This document shows, in pieces, positions 17,839 to 27,764 of a DNA stretch of 64,000 nt. The notes under the pieces are model-generated. The model did not search any database. It saw nothing but the letters and a program-made list of their open reading frames with translations, and was not told the origin of the DNA. How positions within the stretch are numbered: the stretch's first letter is position 1; each line of letters begins with the position of its first letter. The position numbers and the translations under genes are program-made. The DNA is from Alkalimarinus sediminis (lineage in GTDB: Bacteria > Pseudomonadota > Gammaproteobacteria > Pseudomonadales > Oleiphilaceae). The DNA lies in assembly GCF_026427595.1 (NCBI RefSeq), contig NZ_CP101527.1:1001001-1065000 (forward strand), written 5' to 3'.

Positions 17839-18525
17839 ATGAGCATTGTAAAGTTAGTCTGTTCATTAGGTGTATTGGCTACTGTCAGTGGTTGCAGCAC
17901 CGTCAATCGGGAGATTCCGGAACCAGGAGATCCCGCTTATGCACCTATGCCAGCGCAATATCTGAGAGCGCCGTCAGAGGTTAATGGGTCGATATTTCAA
18001 GTGAACCGAAATTACGGATTATATGGTGACCAAATTGCACTGAATGTTGGCGATATTTTGACGGTTACCTTGGCCGAAAAAACCACAGCGTCAAAAAAAG
18101 CAGAAACGAGTTACGGCAAAGACTCTGAGTTGTTGATCAATGAAGGAACGCTGTTTGGTTCTTCGATTAGTGCTAATAACCTCAGTATGCTGAGTGACAT
18201 CAATCTCGAACGTGATTTTGATGGTGAGGCAGAGAGCGACCAAAGTAATAGTTTAGATGGCAGCATATCGGTCACCGTTTCTGAAGTACTACCTAACGGA
18301 GTGCTTAGAATTCGTGGCGAGAAATGGCTAACACTAAGTCAGGGGGATGAATATATCCGTCTAACGGGCTTGGTGCGACCTGAAGATATAAGCACCGCCA
18401 ATACAATACCTTCGACCAAAGTGGCTGATGCCCGTATCGCTTATGGTGGTACCGGAGACTTTGATCAGAGCAATCGTATGGGGTGGGCGTCTAGATTCTT
18501 TAATAGTGAATGGTTTCCATTTTAG
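17839..18525 (+). CDS. flgH: Flagellar L-ring lipoprotein FlgH
   Basis: A 228-residue outer-membrane lipoprotein that forms the L ring around the rod. The signal peptide [19 protein letters not shown] ends in a lipobox with cysteine 19. Family blocks include [19 protein letters not shown] and [20 protein letters not shown]. An in-frame ATG at 17815 would add eight residues, but AAGGGG sits 7 bases before the ATG at 17839 and that start gives a better signal peptide. Confidence 0.95.
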   Translation: MSIVKLVCSLGVLATVSGCSTVNREIPEPGDPAYAPMPAQYLRAPSEVNGSIFQVNRNYGLYGDQIALNVGDILTVTLAEKTTASKKAETSYGKDSELLINEGTLFGSSISANNLSMLSDINLERDFDGEAESDQSNSLDGSISVTVSEVLPNGVLRIRGEKWLTLSQGDEYIRLTGLVRPEDISTANTIPSTKVADARIAYGGTGDFDQSNRMGWASRFFNSEWFPF

Positions 18526-18562
18526 AGGTCCGCTTAAGGTGGTAAAGGTTTAAGGGGCAGGT

Positions 18563-19741
18563 ATGAATAATTCAACGTTCAATGTTTTCCAGTGGCAGAG
18601 CTCAATTTCACTATCTCAGGGTTTTGTTGCCCAGTGGCGAAATATTGTCTGTAAATGGAAAGGTATAACTTTGCTAATGGCGCTAGTGTTGTCGCAGCCA
18701 TTGCAGGCCGACCGTCTTAAAGATCTTGCCTCCGTTCAAGGGGTTAGAAGTAACCAGTTAATTGGCTATGGTCTGGTAGTAGGGCTAGATGGAACGGGTG
18801 ATAAAGCTCCCTTCACAGATCAGACTTTTAGAAATTTGATGAACAAATTCGGGATTACTATTCCTCAAGGGTCTGACCCAAAGCTCAAGAATGTCGCTGC
18901 TGTAACGGTTCATGCAGACCTTCCTCCTTTCGCCAAGCCTGGGCAGCTAGTGGATATAACCGTCTCCTCTATCGGTAATGCAAAGAGCCTCAGAGGAGGA
19001 AGTTTGTTGATGACACCTCTTAAAGGGGCTGATGGTCAAGTATATGCGATGGCTCAGGGTAGCTTGGTTGTAGGCGGATTTGGCGCTGAAGGGGCGGATG
19101 GTTCATCTATTACAGTAAACGTGCCGAGCGTAGGGAGAATACCCAACGGTGCGTCGGTAGAAAGAGCCGTACCTAGCGGCTTTCATCGTGGTGACACTTT
19201 AACATTCAACTTACACATTGCTGATTTTACAACTGCGAAGCGTGTGGTTGATAAGCTAAATGATCTGCTAGGCCCACAAACCGCTTATGCGATGGATGCA
19301 GGGTCAGTCAAAGTTAAAGCGCCAAGAGATGCTTCACAGCGAGTCAGTTTTCTATCGGTACTTGAAAATATCAATATCGAACCCGGAGAAGGCTCTGCGA
19401 AGGTCATTATTAATTCACGCACAGGTACTATTGTTGTAGGCCAAAACGTCAAAGTGTTACCGGCAGCCGTCACTCATGGCAACCTCTCGGTCACCATTAG
19501 CGAAGGCTCAGATGTGAGTCAGCCAGGTGCGTTTTCAGGCGGGGAAACAGCGGTAGTACCGCGATCAGAGATCGATATAGAGCAAGAGCCTGCCAGAATG
19601 TTTAAGTTTGGGCCGGCAATTACACTCAATGAAATAGTTCAAGCGGTCAATCAGGTGGGGGCCGCACCTGGGGATATCATGGCGATATTGGAAGCACTCA
19701 AAACAGCTGGTGCATTAAAAGCTGAGTTGATTGTGATTTAA
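18563..19741 (+). CDS. flgI: Flagellar P-ring protein FlgI
   Basis: A 392-residue periplasmic P-ring subunit (E. coli 365). The mature protein starts at [20 protein letters not shown], near residue 50, after a hydrophobic stretch [16 protein letters not shown]. The region before that stretch is about 30 residues longer than usual. The ATG used has a good ribosome-binding site (AGGGGCAGG), so the extended signal may be real; a shorter non-ATG start is the alternative. It polymerises around the distal rod with FlgH. Confidence 0.95.
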   Translation: MNNSTFNVFQWQSSISLSQGFVAQWRNIVCKWKGITLLMALVLSQPLQADRLKDLASVQGVRSNQLIGYGLVVGLDGTGDKAPFTDQTFRNLMNKFGITIPQGSDPKLKNVAAVTVHADLPPFAKPGQLVDITVSSIGNAKSLRGGSLLMTPLKGADGQVYAMAQGSLVVGGFGAEGADGSSITVNVPSVGRIPNGASVERAVPSGFHRGDTLTFNLHIADFTTAKRVVDKLNDLLGPQTAYAMDAGSVKVKAPRDASQRVSFLSVLENINIEPGEGSAKVIINSRTGTIVVGQNVKVLPAAVTHGNLSVTISEGSDVSQPGAFSGGETAVVPRSEIDIEQEPARMFKFGPAITLNEIVQAVNQVGAAPGDIMAILEALKTAGALKAELIVI

Positions 19742-19751
19742 CGGTGGCGTA

Positions 19752-20882
19752 ATGATTAATTCGAATCTTGATAAAGCACATACTTATACAGACTTTTCTG
19801 GCCTTAATGCGCTAAAAACAGAAGCGTTACATGACAAAGAGGCAGCGCTCGAGGCGGTATCAAAGCAGTTCGAGTCGATGTTTATATCAATGGTCATGAA
19901 AAGCATGAGAGAGGCCAATAAAACGTTTAGCGAAGGCAACTTTCTCCAAAGTAATGAAACCGAATTTTATCAGGAAATGTTCGATAGTCAGCTAAGTTTG
20001 ACCCTTTCAAAAGGTCGTGGTTTAGGGGTAGCGGAAGCTATGATGCGCCAAATGTCGAAGCAGATTGACGGTATTACTCAAACCGAGAGTGTTAACCCCC
20101 TATTACGTAAGAGTATTGCTGACTATCCACGTAATCTTCCAGTTGAACAGGTTACACGTAAAGCGGCTGAATTAGCTGACGCTTTAGTTGAAATTGATGC
20201 AACTTTGAATAGTGCTGAGGCGCAAGGAAAGGCAACGGCAGCCGCGTCTCAGTCCAGCGAGTCATCCGCTCAGTCTGGAAGTCAAAAAAGTGAAGCTCTG
20301 ATTGCACCTTTATTATTTGAGACACCTCAACAGTTTATTCAGCACCTCTACCCAATAGCTCAGAAGATTGAGGCAGAAACAGGGCTAAGCGCCAAAGTCA
20401 TGTTGGCCCAGTCTGCGCTAGAGACTGGCTGGGGGAAACATATGATCAATAAACCTAACGAGCAGGCAAGCTATAACCTGTTTGGTATTAAAGCGGATCG
20501 TCGCTGGGAAGGCGATCAAGCCGAGATTATCACCACTGAATATCGTGATGGTGTGGCTATGAAGGAGCGCGCATCCTTCCGCTCCTATGGAGGCTATGAA
20601 GAGAGCTTCCGAGATTACGCTAATTTCCTACAGCAAAACCCACGCTATGAGCCGGCTCTGGAGTACCTTGATAACCCTCAGAAGTTCACTGAGAAGTTGC
20701 AGGATGCTGGTTATGCAACCGACCCTGCTTATAGCCAAAAAATTCAACGTATTCTTAGTGGTGAAATTTTCAAAGGTGCGATGAACTCGAGTGATCAATC
20801 GACAGATCCTCATTCAACGACACAAAATAATGACCTGCTAGCAAGCTCAGCAGAATCATTAACAACCAAGGCGGCCCTCTAG
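19752..20882 (+). CDS. flgJ: Flagellar rod-cap muramidase FlgJ
   Basis: A 376-residue two-domain protein (E. coli 313). The N-terminal part (about 35-110, with SKQFESMFISMVMKSMREAN) is the rod-cap domain. A Ser/Ala/Gln-rich linker at about 160-185 leads to a C-terminal glucosaminidase-type domain with the catalytic glutamate in AQSALETGWGKHM. It opens a hole in peptidoglycan for the growing rod. It starts 10 bases after flgI. Confidence 0.95.
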   Translation: MINSNLDKAHTYTDFSGLNALKTEALHDKEAALEAVSKQFESMFISMVMKSMREANKTFSEGNFLQSNETEFYQEMFDSQLSLTLSKGRGLGVAEAMMRQMSKQIDGITQTESVNPLLRKSIADYPRNLPVEQVTRKAAELADALVEIDATLNSAEAQGKATAAASQSSESSAQSGSQKSEALIAPLLFETPQQFIQHLYPIAQKIEAETGLSAKVMLAQSALETGWGKHMINKPNEQASYNLFGIKADRRWEGDQAEIITTEYRDGVAMKERASFRSYGGYEESFRDYANFLQQNPRYEPALEYLDNPQKFTEKLQDAGYATDPAYSQKIQRILSGEIFKGAMNSSDQSTDPHSTTQNNDLLASSAESLTTKAAL

Positions 20883-20905
20883 GGCTGTGTTGGTGGAGAT
20901 AACTT

Positions 20906-23632
20906 ATGGCTAGTTTAATTAATATTGGTCTTACGGGGTTAAAATCCCATCAAACTGCTTTGGCTACGACAGGTAACAATGTTACCAATACCAATACGCC
21001 TGGTTATAGTCGTCAAGAGGTTGTATTTGAGTCAACGGATAGCCAACTCACCGGTGCTGGGTATGTCGGGTCGGGCGTAAGCATCTCGACGGTTCGTAGA
21101 CTTAATGAGGAGTTCTTAAATACTCAGTTACGGTCAGATACTACCGTTTTTAGCGAGCAAGAGGCGTTACTCTCACTATCGGGTCAGATAGACAACCTGC
21201 TCGCCAGTGAGACGACTGGTTTGTCTAGTTCTATGAGTAACTTCTTCAAGGCCTTACAAGGGGGCGCCGGAGACCCATCATCGATACCCGAGCGTCAGCT
21301 TCTGCTAAGCCAATCAGAGTCTTTAGTGAGTCGCTTTCATCAACTTTACTCGCGATTGCAGCAGCAGTCAGAGACATTAGATCAACAGTTGTCGGCTTCC
21401 GTATCTGAAATAAATAGTCTTTCGAGTGGTATTGCCGAGTTAAATGAAGCGATCACAATTGCGACTGGCGCAGGTCAAGGTAGTGAACCCAACTCATTGA
21501 TGGATGAACGTGATGAGCTGCTCAGACAGCTGTCTGAAAAAGTGACTGTAAGCGTGATTCCTCAGGGCGATAATCAAGTTAATGTGTTTATTGGCAAAGG
21601 CCAGCCACTGGTTATCAATAATAGCTTTAATCAGTTAGGCGTAGTTGAGAGTAAAAGTAACCCAACCGAGAGTGATATTGCGTATATAGGCGTGGGTGGC
21701 ACGCAAGTGATTACCGATGATATTACTGGTGGTAATGTGGGCGGTGCGCTGGCATTTAGAGATTCAATACTAAAAGACGCCATTAATAATATGGGGTTAA
21801 TTGCGGTGGTGTTGGCTGACACAATCAACCAACAGCACCAGTTGGGGATGGATCTTGAAAACAATCTCGGTGAATCATTCTTTGTAGATATCAATGACCC
21901 AGCATTGATGAGTTCGCGGGTGATTGGTCATCAAGATAACCTGTTGCCAATGGATAGGGTTGTGGGGGTTGAGATTGTCGACGCAGCTAAACTAACCACT
22001 AACAATTACGAACTGCAATTTGGCGGCCCTTCCAACCTTGACTATCGGGTCGTTAATAATCAATCGGGTGCTGTCGTTACGCAAGGTGTTTTACCTGGAT
22101 TCTTCCCTGCGAGTATCGAGATTGAAGGTATTGCAATTAACCTTGAGTCTGGGTCTTTTCAGGTCGGTGATAAGTTTCTAATCCAACCTACTCGTTATGG
22201 TGCCAGAGACTTTGCCATGAGTGTCGATCGAGTAGAAGACATTGCGTTTGCATCTCCTATCCGAACAGATGCTAGCCTGGGTAATACCGGTAGCGGAGTT
22301 ATTAGCCCAGGGGTGATGCTAGATGTAACTGACCCCGCCACGAATCAACCGCTGAGTACTTTTGCCGTGCCAGGGCAAATTTCGCCACCTATGTTAGTGA
22401 GATTTACCAGTCCTACGGTTTATGATGTATTAGATGCTTCTGACCCAGCTAACCTAAAGCCGTTGGTTCCGCCACTCAATAATCAGAAATATATTCCGGG
22501 CTTATCTAATAGTCTGTTTACCGAAGACTCCGGGCAAACAGTTGCTTCAGCAAGAGGGGATGCATTTGCACTACAAGGGGGGGTTGTGTCTCCACTGCCT
22601 GTGGTGCCGATTCCTGCTGGATCACTGCCTGATAACGGTTATATCGGGCAGAACTTAACTGTATTCTCGCGGGATCCTGACACTGGCGTTGTAACATCTG
22701 AAGCAGCAGCTATCACATCAAATGCATCTGCGTCTGAAATTGCTGCAACGTTAAATAAGCTTCAAGGTTTAGAGGCCAATGCCTACACGCACATTGAAAT
22801 TTCTAATTTTACCGATAACGGTACCGCACCTCCTCTGGAGTTCAATCTCTACTATGAGGACGGTGGTGTTAGTCAGGTTCTAAATGTGCCCTCTCCAGAT
22901 GCGTTAGACCCTAACTTAATAGCAGAGGCGATAAATTCAGATTTAACATTAGCAGCACTTGGTTATCGAGCGGTGAGTGATGGAAACAAAGTGACTCTGA
23001 CCAATTCTAATGGCTTGGATATAGTTGTGGGTGCAGGAGGAGGCGCAGGTGACAGTTTTGATGTTGACAAAATAAACCCTTATGACGCCACTGGGTCTTC
23101 ACTCTCGAGCCAGACGGTGTCCGGAAACAACTTAGTGGCTGTTGGTGGCTATATTGATGTGACCATGTCTGAAGGTGTTACGCTAATCGCCCAATCAAAC
23201 ACTATCTTTCAACAGGCACCTCCCGCGCAATCATCATACAGAGGGTTTCAGATTGATATAAAAGGCGAGGTGGGAGTCGGTGATGTGTTTTCAATCGGCT
23301 ATAACACCGATGGCTTTTCTGACAACCGCAACGCTCTTGCTATTGTTGGCCTTGAAACCACCGGCACGGTGTCTGGTGGGGTGAGCACCTATAACGAAGC
23401 GTACTCTAAGCTGGTAGAAGAGGTAGGAACATTTACCAATCAAGTACGGCTTGATACTGAGGCTAGCCAAGCATTGCTATCAGCATCTACCGCGAGTTGG
23501 AATGAAGTCTCTGGAGTCAACCTAGATGAAGAGGCCGGCAAACTTATACAGTATCAAGCCGCATACAACGCCTCTGCACAGGTCATATCGGTGGCGAGAG
23601 AGCTTTTTGATACTCTGCTAGGAGTATTCTAG
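20906..23632 (+). CDS. flgK: Hook-filament junction protein FlgK (HAP1), enlarged
   Basis: The first hook-associated protein, 908 residues against about 550 in E. coli. The N-terminus (NIGLTGLKSHQTALATTGNN, then NTNTPGYSRQEV) and C-terminus (SGVNLDEEAGKLIQYQAAYN) are canonical coiled-coil ends. The middle, about residues 330-780, is expanded with Gly/Asn/Asp-rich domains that would stick out from the junction. It joins the hook to the filament with FlgL, encoded next. Confidence 0.95.
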   Translation: MASLINIGLTGLKSHQTALATTGNNVTNTNTPGYSRQEVVFESTDSQLTGAGYVGSGVSISTVRRLNEEFLNTQLRSDTTVFSEQEALLSLSGQIDNLLASETTGLSSSMSNFFKALQGGAGDPSSIPERQLLLSQSESLVSRFHQLYSRLQQQSETLDQQLSASVSEINSLSSGIAELNEAITIATGAGQGSEPNSLMDERDELLRQLSEKVTVSVIPQGDNQVNVFIGKGQPLVINNSFNQLGVVESKSNPTESDIAYIGVGGTQVITDDITGGNVGGALAFRDSILKDAINNMGLIAVVLADTINQQHQLGMDLENNLGESFFVDINDPALMSSRVIGHQDNLLPMDRVVGVEIVDAAKLTTNNYELQFGGPSNLDYRVVNNQSGAVVTQGVLPGFFPASIEIEGIAINLESGSFQVGDKFLIQPTRYGARDFAMSVDRVEDIAFASPIRTDASLGNTGSGVISPGVMLDVTDPATNQPLSTFAVPGQISPPMLVRFTSPTVYDVLDASDPANLKPLVPPLNNQKYIPGLSNSLFTEDSGQTVASARGDAFALQGGVVSPLPVVPIPAGSLPDNGYIGQNLTVFSRDPDTGVVTSEAAAITSNASASEIAATLNKLQGLEANAYTHIEISNFTDNGTAPPLEFNLYYEDGGVSQVLNVPSPDALDPNLIAEAINSDLTLAALGYRAVSDGNKVTLTNSNGLDIVVGAGGGAGDSFDVDKINPYDATGSSLSSQTVSGNNLVAVGGYIDVTMSEGVTLIAQSNTIFQQAPPAQSSYRGFQIDIKGEVGVGDVFSIGYNTDGFSDNRNALAIVGLETTGTVSGGVSTYNEAYSKLVEEVGTFTNQVRLDTEASQALLSASTASWNEVSGVNLDEEAGKLIQYQAAYNASAQVISVARELFDTLLGVF

Positions 23633-23701
23633 CGTGAACATCTATTTAACAAGTCGTATCGCGAGTGATAAGCGGGTAGCCATCAGGAAGAGGAGACTGT
23701 C

Positions 23702-24958
23702 ATGAGAGTTTCTACACAACAACTATTTGGGCGTGGCATAGAGTCGATCAACGACGTGAATGCTCAGCTACAGAAAACCCAGTTACAGATCTCGACCGGT
23801 AAAAAAGTACTGACCCCCTCAGATGATCCAGTTGCATCAACCCGTATATTGCAGCTTAATCAAGAGTTAGAGCTGAATGACCAGTATCAGACCAACATTG
23901 ATATGGTAGAAAACAGCTTAAAGTTAGAGGACGATCTACTAGGCAGTATTAATGATGTCATTCAACGCATTCGTGAACTGACCATTAATGCCGGTAACGG
24001 TGCGTTAAATGGAGACGACTTAAGGTTTATTTCAGCCGAAATCTCGGAGCGCTTGGAACAACTGGCAGGCATGATGAATTCGCAAGACGCCAGTGGAGAG
24101 TTTGTCTTTGGTGGCTTTCAAGGCAAAGGTGAACCGTTTCAGCAAAATGTCTCGGGCTCTTATGTGTACAAAGGCGATGAGGGACGCCGTTTTGTTCAGA
24201 TAGAAGCCAGTGTAAATATTGCCGCGACAGAAAACGGCAAAGCAGTGTTTATGGATCTGCCTGCTGCAAAAAATACCTTTTATACCGAGGTAAACCCGAC
24301 CAATCGATCGGCACCGCCTGCGATCATTACAACCGGTCAGGTGGTTGATCAAGAGCAGTATGATGCATTTTATCCGGAGGATATGATCGTACAGTTTAAA
24401 AACGGTGTGAGTGGTGTAGAGTACGATATTTTAGAAGCCTCAAGTGGGCGGGTTATCTCGAGTGATAATCCTTATGCGTCTGGACAGCCCATTAGTGCAG
24501 AAGGCATACAGTTTGAAGTGGTTGGCAACCCATTTCCTGGTGACGCTGCCGCACTGCCACCTGTACCTGGAGATTCGTTCTTTGTTCAATCTACGGCCAA
24601 ACAGGGGGTATTGTCTACGGTAGAGAAGTTGATATATGGGTTAGAAAACTTTAACGCAACTTCAGAAGGCCGACAGGCTTTTGATGCGCTATTAGAAGAT
24701 ACGCTGACCAACCTTGATAGTGCTGAAACCTCTATTTTAGAAACTCGTAGTCAGATAGGTGCGAGGCTAAATACCGTTGAAACGACCCGAGAGCAGCACC
24801 TAGATGTAGAGCTGCTGACCAAAGAGGTGTTGGCTGACCTGCAAGAGTTAGACTACGCTGAGGCAATTAGTAACTTAACGATGCAGCAGTTTATACTTGA
24901 GTCTGCTTACTCAACCTATTCACAGGTAACGAGTTTATCGCTGTTTGACCGCTTATAG
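23702..24958 (+). CDS. flgL: Hook-filament junction protein FlgL (HAP3)
   Basis: A 418-residue flagellin-like junction protein (E. coli 317). The N-terminal helix MRVSTQQLFGRGIESI and QISTGKKVLTPSDDPVAS are diagnostic, as is the C-terminal YAEAISNLTMQQFILESAYS helix. The central domain is longer than usual. It is the last flagellar gene here; no flagellin gene follows, and the transcript runs toward the tRNA-Leu promoter without a hairpin that I can see. A GAGGAG ribosome-binding site precedes the ATG. Confidence 0.95.
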   Translation: MRVSTQQLFGRGIESINDVNAQLQKTQLQISTGKKVLTPSDDPVASTRILQLNQELELNDQYQTNIDMVENSLKLEDDLLGSINDVIQRIRELTINAGNGALNGDDLRFISAEISERLEQLAGMMNSQDASGEFVFGGFQGKGEPFQQNVSGSYVYKGDEGRRFVQIEASVNIAATENGKAVFMDLPAAKNTFYTEVNPTNRSAPPAIITTGQVVDQEQYDAFYPEDMIVQFKNGVSGVEYDILEASSGRVISSDNPYASGQPISAEGIQFEVVGNPFPGDAAALPPVPGDSFFVQSTAKQGVLSTVEKLIYGLENFNATSEGRQAFDALLEDTLTNLDSAETSILETRSQIGARLNTVETTREQHLDVELLTKEVLADLQELDYAEAISNLTMQQFILESAYSTYSQVTSLSLFDRL

Positions 24959-25030
24959 ATATAAAACATAAGCGGGTTGGCAATTATGGGTGTTAATTGC
25001 AGATTTTTCTAAAATAGAAATCTTATTCTA

Positions 25031-25058
25031 TTGACGTATTAATCTGTTGCCGTATAAT
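25031..25058 (+). promoter_or_regulatory. Promoter of tRNA-Leu
   Basis: TTGACG and TATAAT are separated by 16 bases. The -10 ends 16 bases before the mature tRNA, the usual arrangement for a tRNA promoter. Confidence 0.8.
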
Positions 25059-25074
25059 TCGCCTCCATTGCAGT

Positions 25075-25159
25075 GCCGGTGTGGTGAAATTGGTATACAC
25101 GACGGATTCAAAATCCGTTGCCTTCGGGCGTGGCGGTTCAAGTCCGCCCACCGGTACCA
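25075..25159 (+). tRNA. tRNA-Leu (CAA)
   Basis: An 85-nt class II tRNA with a long variable arm. The anticodon stem ACGGA/TCCGT encloses TTCAAAA, giving anticodon CAA (reads UUG). The T arm is GGCGG-TTCAAGT-CCGCC, the acceptor stem pairs GCCGGTG with CACCGGT with a terminal G-U, and CCA is encoded. It has its own promoter and terminator. Confidence 0.97.
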
Positions 25160-25166
25160 CTTATTT

Positions 25167-25201
25167 AAAACCCCGTAATCCTTTGGATTATGGGGTTTTT
25201 T
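25167..25201 (+). terminator. Rho-independent terminator of tRNA-Leu
   Basis: CCCCGTAATCC and GGATTATGGGG form an 11-bp stem with one G-U pair and a TTT loop, followed by six T residues. It starts 8 bases after the CCA end. Confidence 0.92.
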
Positions 25202-25350
25202 AGTTTTAGTGACGCAATCCCTATCAAGAGAGCAGTGAAGCTCGTTGTTTACAACACTTGATTAAGGCTGCCTAAACCGTCGAATAGCAGCATAAAAGCC
25301 AGTCTACGACTCAAGCAAACCTCTACAAAGTGATTACTAAGGAAAGTATG

Positions 25351-26832
25351 ATGTCACCAGAATTGATTCTGATTATATTAATTACCCTTATTGCAGCTCT
25401 AGCTGCTATCGTTTATGCAATTAAACCCGCCGAAGGAGATGCCGCTAACACGGCTATCAAAGATGATAAGTCTGGGCTCCTTGATAGACAATCCTCAAGA
25501 AATAAGCCAGAAGAAGCACGACTATTAAATGCAATAAAGAATAATGACAGCGCTGCGATTAAGCGATATGTCGACCTAGGGTTGTCTTTAAATTATGGAA
25601 CATGTGACGAAACGACGCCTATTTGGGTAGCGTATAACTATAATCCAGGGGTGATCGAGCTACTCGCTCAGTATCAAGCAAACTTGGAGAAAAAGAATGA
25701 TGTTGGCTTGACTCCACTTATGAATGCGGTAGTGGAAAACAGCATAGATAAAGTGTCTTTGTTAATCAGTGCTGGGGCTAATGTCGAATCACTAGATTAT
25801 TCAGGCTGGACGCCACTGATGAACGCAGTGGATGCAAAGAATATGAACATGGTGAGTGTGTTGCTTGAGGCGGGGGCCAATGTCAATGCACAAGAAGCGT
25901 TGGGGCGTACGGCGCTGCATTTAATCGTAAATGACTCCAGTGGCTCGGGATCTGATTATGAGGATATTATTAACCGGCTGCTTGAGGCGGGAGCCGATCT
26001 AGGCATCAAGACAAAGAATGGAGCCACACCACTTTTTCTCTCTGCTTCGAATGGCAGCCTTAAGGCTATGGAGATTTTACTCAGAGCCGGAGCCGATCTC
26101 GAAGAGCCGGATCACAATGGTTGTACGCCATTAATGTGTGCGGTGAATTATCGTAATGAGGCGGAAGTGAGTGCGCTGCTGAAAGCCGGAGCCAATGCTG
26201 AGGTGAAGACTGAGCAGGGTTGGACGCCGTTGATTTTGATGGTAATAGAGGAAAACGAGAGTATGGTGAAAGCGTTACTCCAAGGAGGGGCTGCTGTCGA
26301 TGCGCCGGATAGCGAAGGTTTGACGCCACTCTTGTGGGCCGAAAGTAAGGCTATTATAGAACTATTGATTGACGCAGGCGCTAATATTGATGCTCAGGGT
26401 GGCGATAGTTGGGCTCCGTTGCTTAAAACGATAGCTGATCCAACCAGCTCGGAGGATCATAATGCCGATATTGCTAATCTACTGATTAGCGCAGGCGCTA
26501 ACCTTGAGGTCAAAACAGAGTTTGGTCACACGCCACTCCATCTCTCTATTCTTGAAAACAGACTAAAGATTTTTGAGCAGTTGCTGAATGCTGGAGTCAA
26601 TGTTGATACGCCGTGCAGTGATGGTATGACACCGTTGATGTATGCAGTGAGTGCTGATAATAAAGCTATGGTTAAAGCACTGATCAACGCAGGGGCTAAT
26701 GTCAATGCAGAGGGTAACAGTGGTCGCAGAGCCCTGACTTTTGCAAGAATCTCCAAACAATCGGAACGCGATTGTGTCGATATCACCAAGTTACTGGTTG
26801 AAGCGGGCGCAAGAGAAGCTGTCAGAGCGTAG
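25351..26832 (+). CDS. Membrane-anchored ankyrin-repeat protein
   Basis: About 494 residues. One N-terminal hydrophobic helix (LILIILITLIAALAAIVYAI) is followed by a short charged linker and about 12 ankyrin repeats running to the C-terminus, seen as recurring TPL, LLxAGAN/AD and NAxxxxGxTPL units. The basic linker suggests that the repeats face the cytoplasm. Ankyrin arrays bind other proteins; no enzymatic domain is present, so this is probably a scaffold or inhibitor of unknown partner. A GTG at 25330 and an ATG at 25348 are alternative starts; AAGGAA lies 6 bases before the ATG chosen. It sits alone between tRNA-Leu and a repeat-rich intergenic region. Confidence 0.88.
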   Translation: MSPELILIILITLIAALAAIVYAIKPAEGDAANTAIKDDKSGLLDRQSSRNKPEEARLLNAIKNNDSAAIKRYVDLGLSLNYGTCDETTPIWVAYNYNPGVIELLAQYQANLEKKNDVGLTPLMNAVVENSIDKVSLLISAGANVESLDYSGWTPLMNAVDAKNMNMVSVLLEAGANVNAQEALGRTALHLIVNDSSGSGSDYEDIINRLLEAGADLGIKTKNGATPLFLSASNGSLKAMEILLRAGADLEEPDHNGCTPLMCAVNYRNEAEVSALLKAGANAEVKTEQGWTPLILMVIEENESMVKALLQGGAAVDAPDSEGLTPLLWAESKAIIELLIDAGANIDAQGGDSWAPLLKTIADPTSSEDHNADIANLLISAGANLEVKTEFGHTPLHLSILENRLKIFEQLLNAGVNVDTPCSDGMTPLMYAVSADNKAMVKALINAGANVNAEGNSGRRALTFARISKQSERDCVDITKLLVEAGAREAVRA

Positions 26833-27201
26833 CAAAGTTTTTAATAAAGGTAGATATGGAAAGTATAGAACCATATAAAGTGCAAGACGCACGCTTAACG
26901 TGCAGTCGCTTGGTGTTAACATCTTAAGTTGCAGTAGCTCATACTTGGCCTGACAGAATCTATTCTAAGCTTAGATAAACTCGTACAATAGAGGACTTCA
27001 GAAATTGCCACAAAGGCGACACAAGTAGCACATCAGTAATGTCTGATTTAGGGTTGAGGCGAGCTATTCTTTCGTCTACGAAGAATGATCGCTTTTACTC
27101 CTATCCGCCCCTTTTAATCCGTTATAAGAGGGGCAACTCCCTAAACCAGACATTATTGAAATAATGTTATACGCACCAGTAAGCATGTGCGACATAGAAT
27201 T

Positions 27202-27278
27202 ATAGGGTGCGCTTGCGCACCGAATGGCACCAGTTAGAAATTGTTCCAGGCTTCCAATGGTGCGCAAGCGCACCCTAT
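27202..27278. repeat. REP-like inverted repeat, copy 1
   Basis: Arms ATAGGGTGCGCTTGCGCACC and its exact reverse complement flank a 37-base spacer. Each arm can also fold on itself, since GGTGCGC and GCGCACC are complementary. This paired arrangement resembles BIME/REP elements. Confidence 0.85.
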
Positions 27279-27444
27279 GTTTTCAATGACTGAAATGTAA
27301 ATGTCTGTTTTGTGACCGCCTTAATAACTATCGCTATTACACCTATCCACCCCTTTTAATCCGTCATAAAGAAGGCCTCTGATCTAAAGCAGTCGTTGTT
27401 GAAATGCTGCAATACTATCCAGTAGCCATGCGTCGCATAGAATT

Positions 27445-27521
27445 ATAGGGTGCGCTTGCGCACCGAATGGCACCAGTTAGAAATTGTTCCAAGCTTCCAA
27501 TGGTGCGCAAGCGCACCCTAT
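27445..27521. repeat. REP-like inverted repeat, copy 2
   Basis: Same perfect 20-bp arms and 37-base spacer as copy 1, with one base changed in the spacer. A transcript through it could form a very stable hairpin. Confidence 0.85.
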
Positions 27522-27687
27522 GTTTTCAATGACTGAAATGTAAATGTCTGTTTTGTGACCGCCTTAATAACTATCGCTATTACACCTATCCACCCCTTTT
27601 AATCGGTCATAAAGAAGGCCTCTGATCTAAAGCAGTCGTTGTTGAAATGCTGCAATACTATCCAGTAGCCATGCGTCGCATAGAATT

Positions 27688-27764
27688 ATAGGGTGCGCTT
27701 GCGCACCGAATGGCACCAGTTAGACATTAGTCCAAGCTTCCAATGGTGCGCAAGCGCACCCTAT
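27688..27764. repeat. REP-like inverted repeat, copy 3
   Basis: Arms unchanged, spacer with a few substitutions relative to copy 2. Complete conservation of all six arms while the spacers vary fits recent duplication, and possibly selection on the arms. Confidence 0.85.

Noticed and set aside
27202-27764. Integron attC sites
   Set aside because: The elements are palindromic but lack the RYYYAAC/GTTRRRY core sites, carry no cassette genes between them, and no integrase is present.
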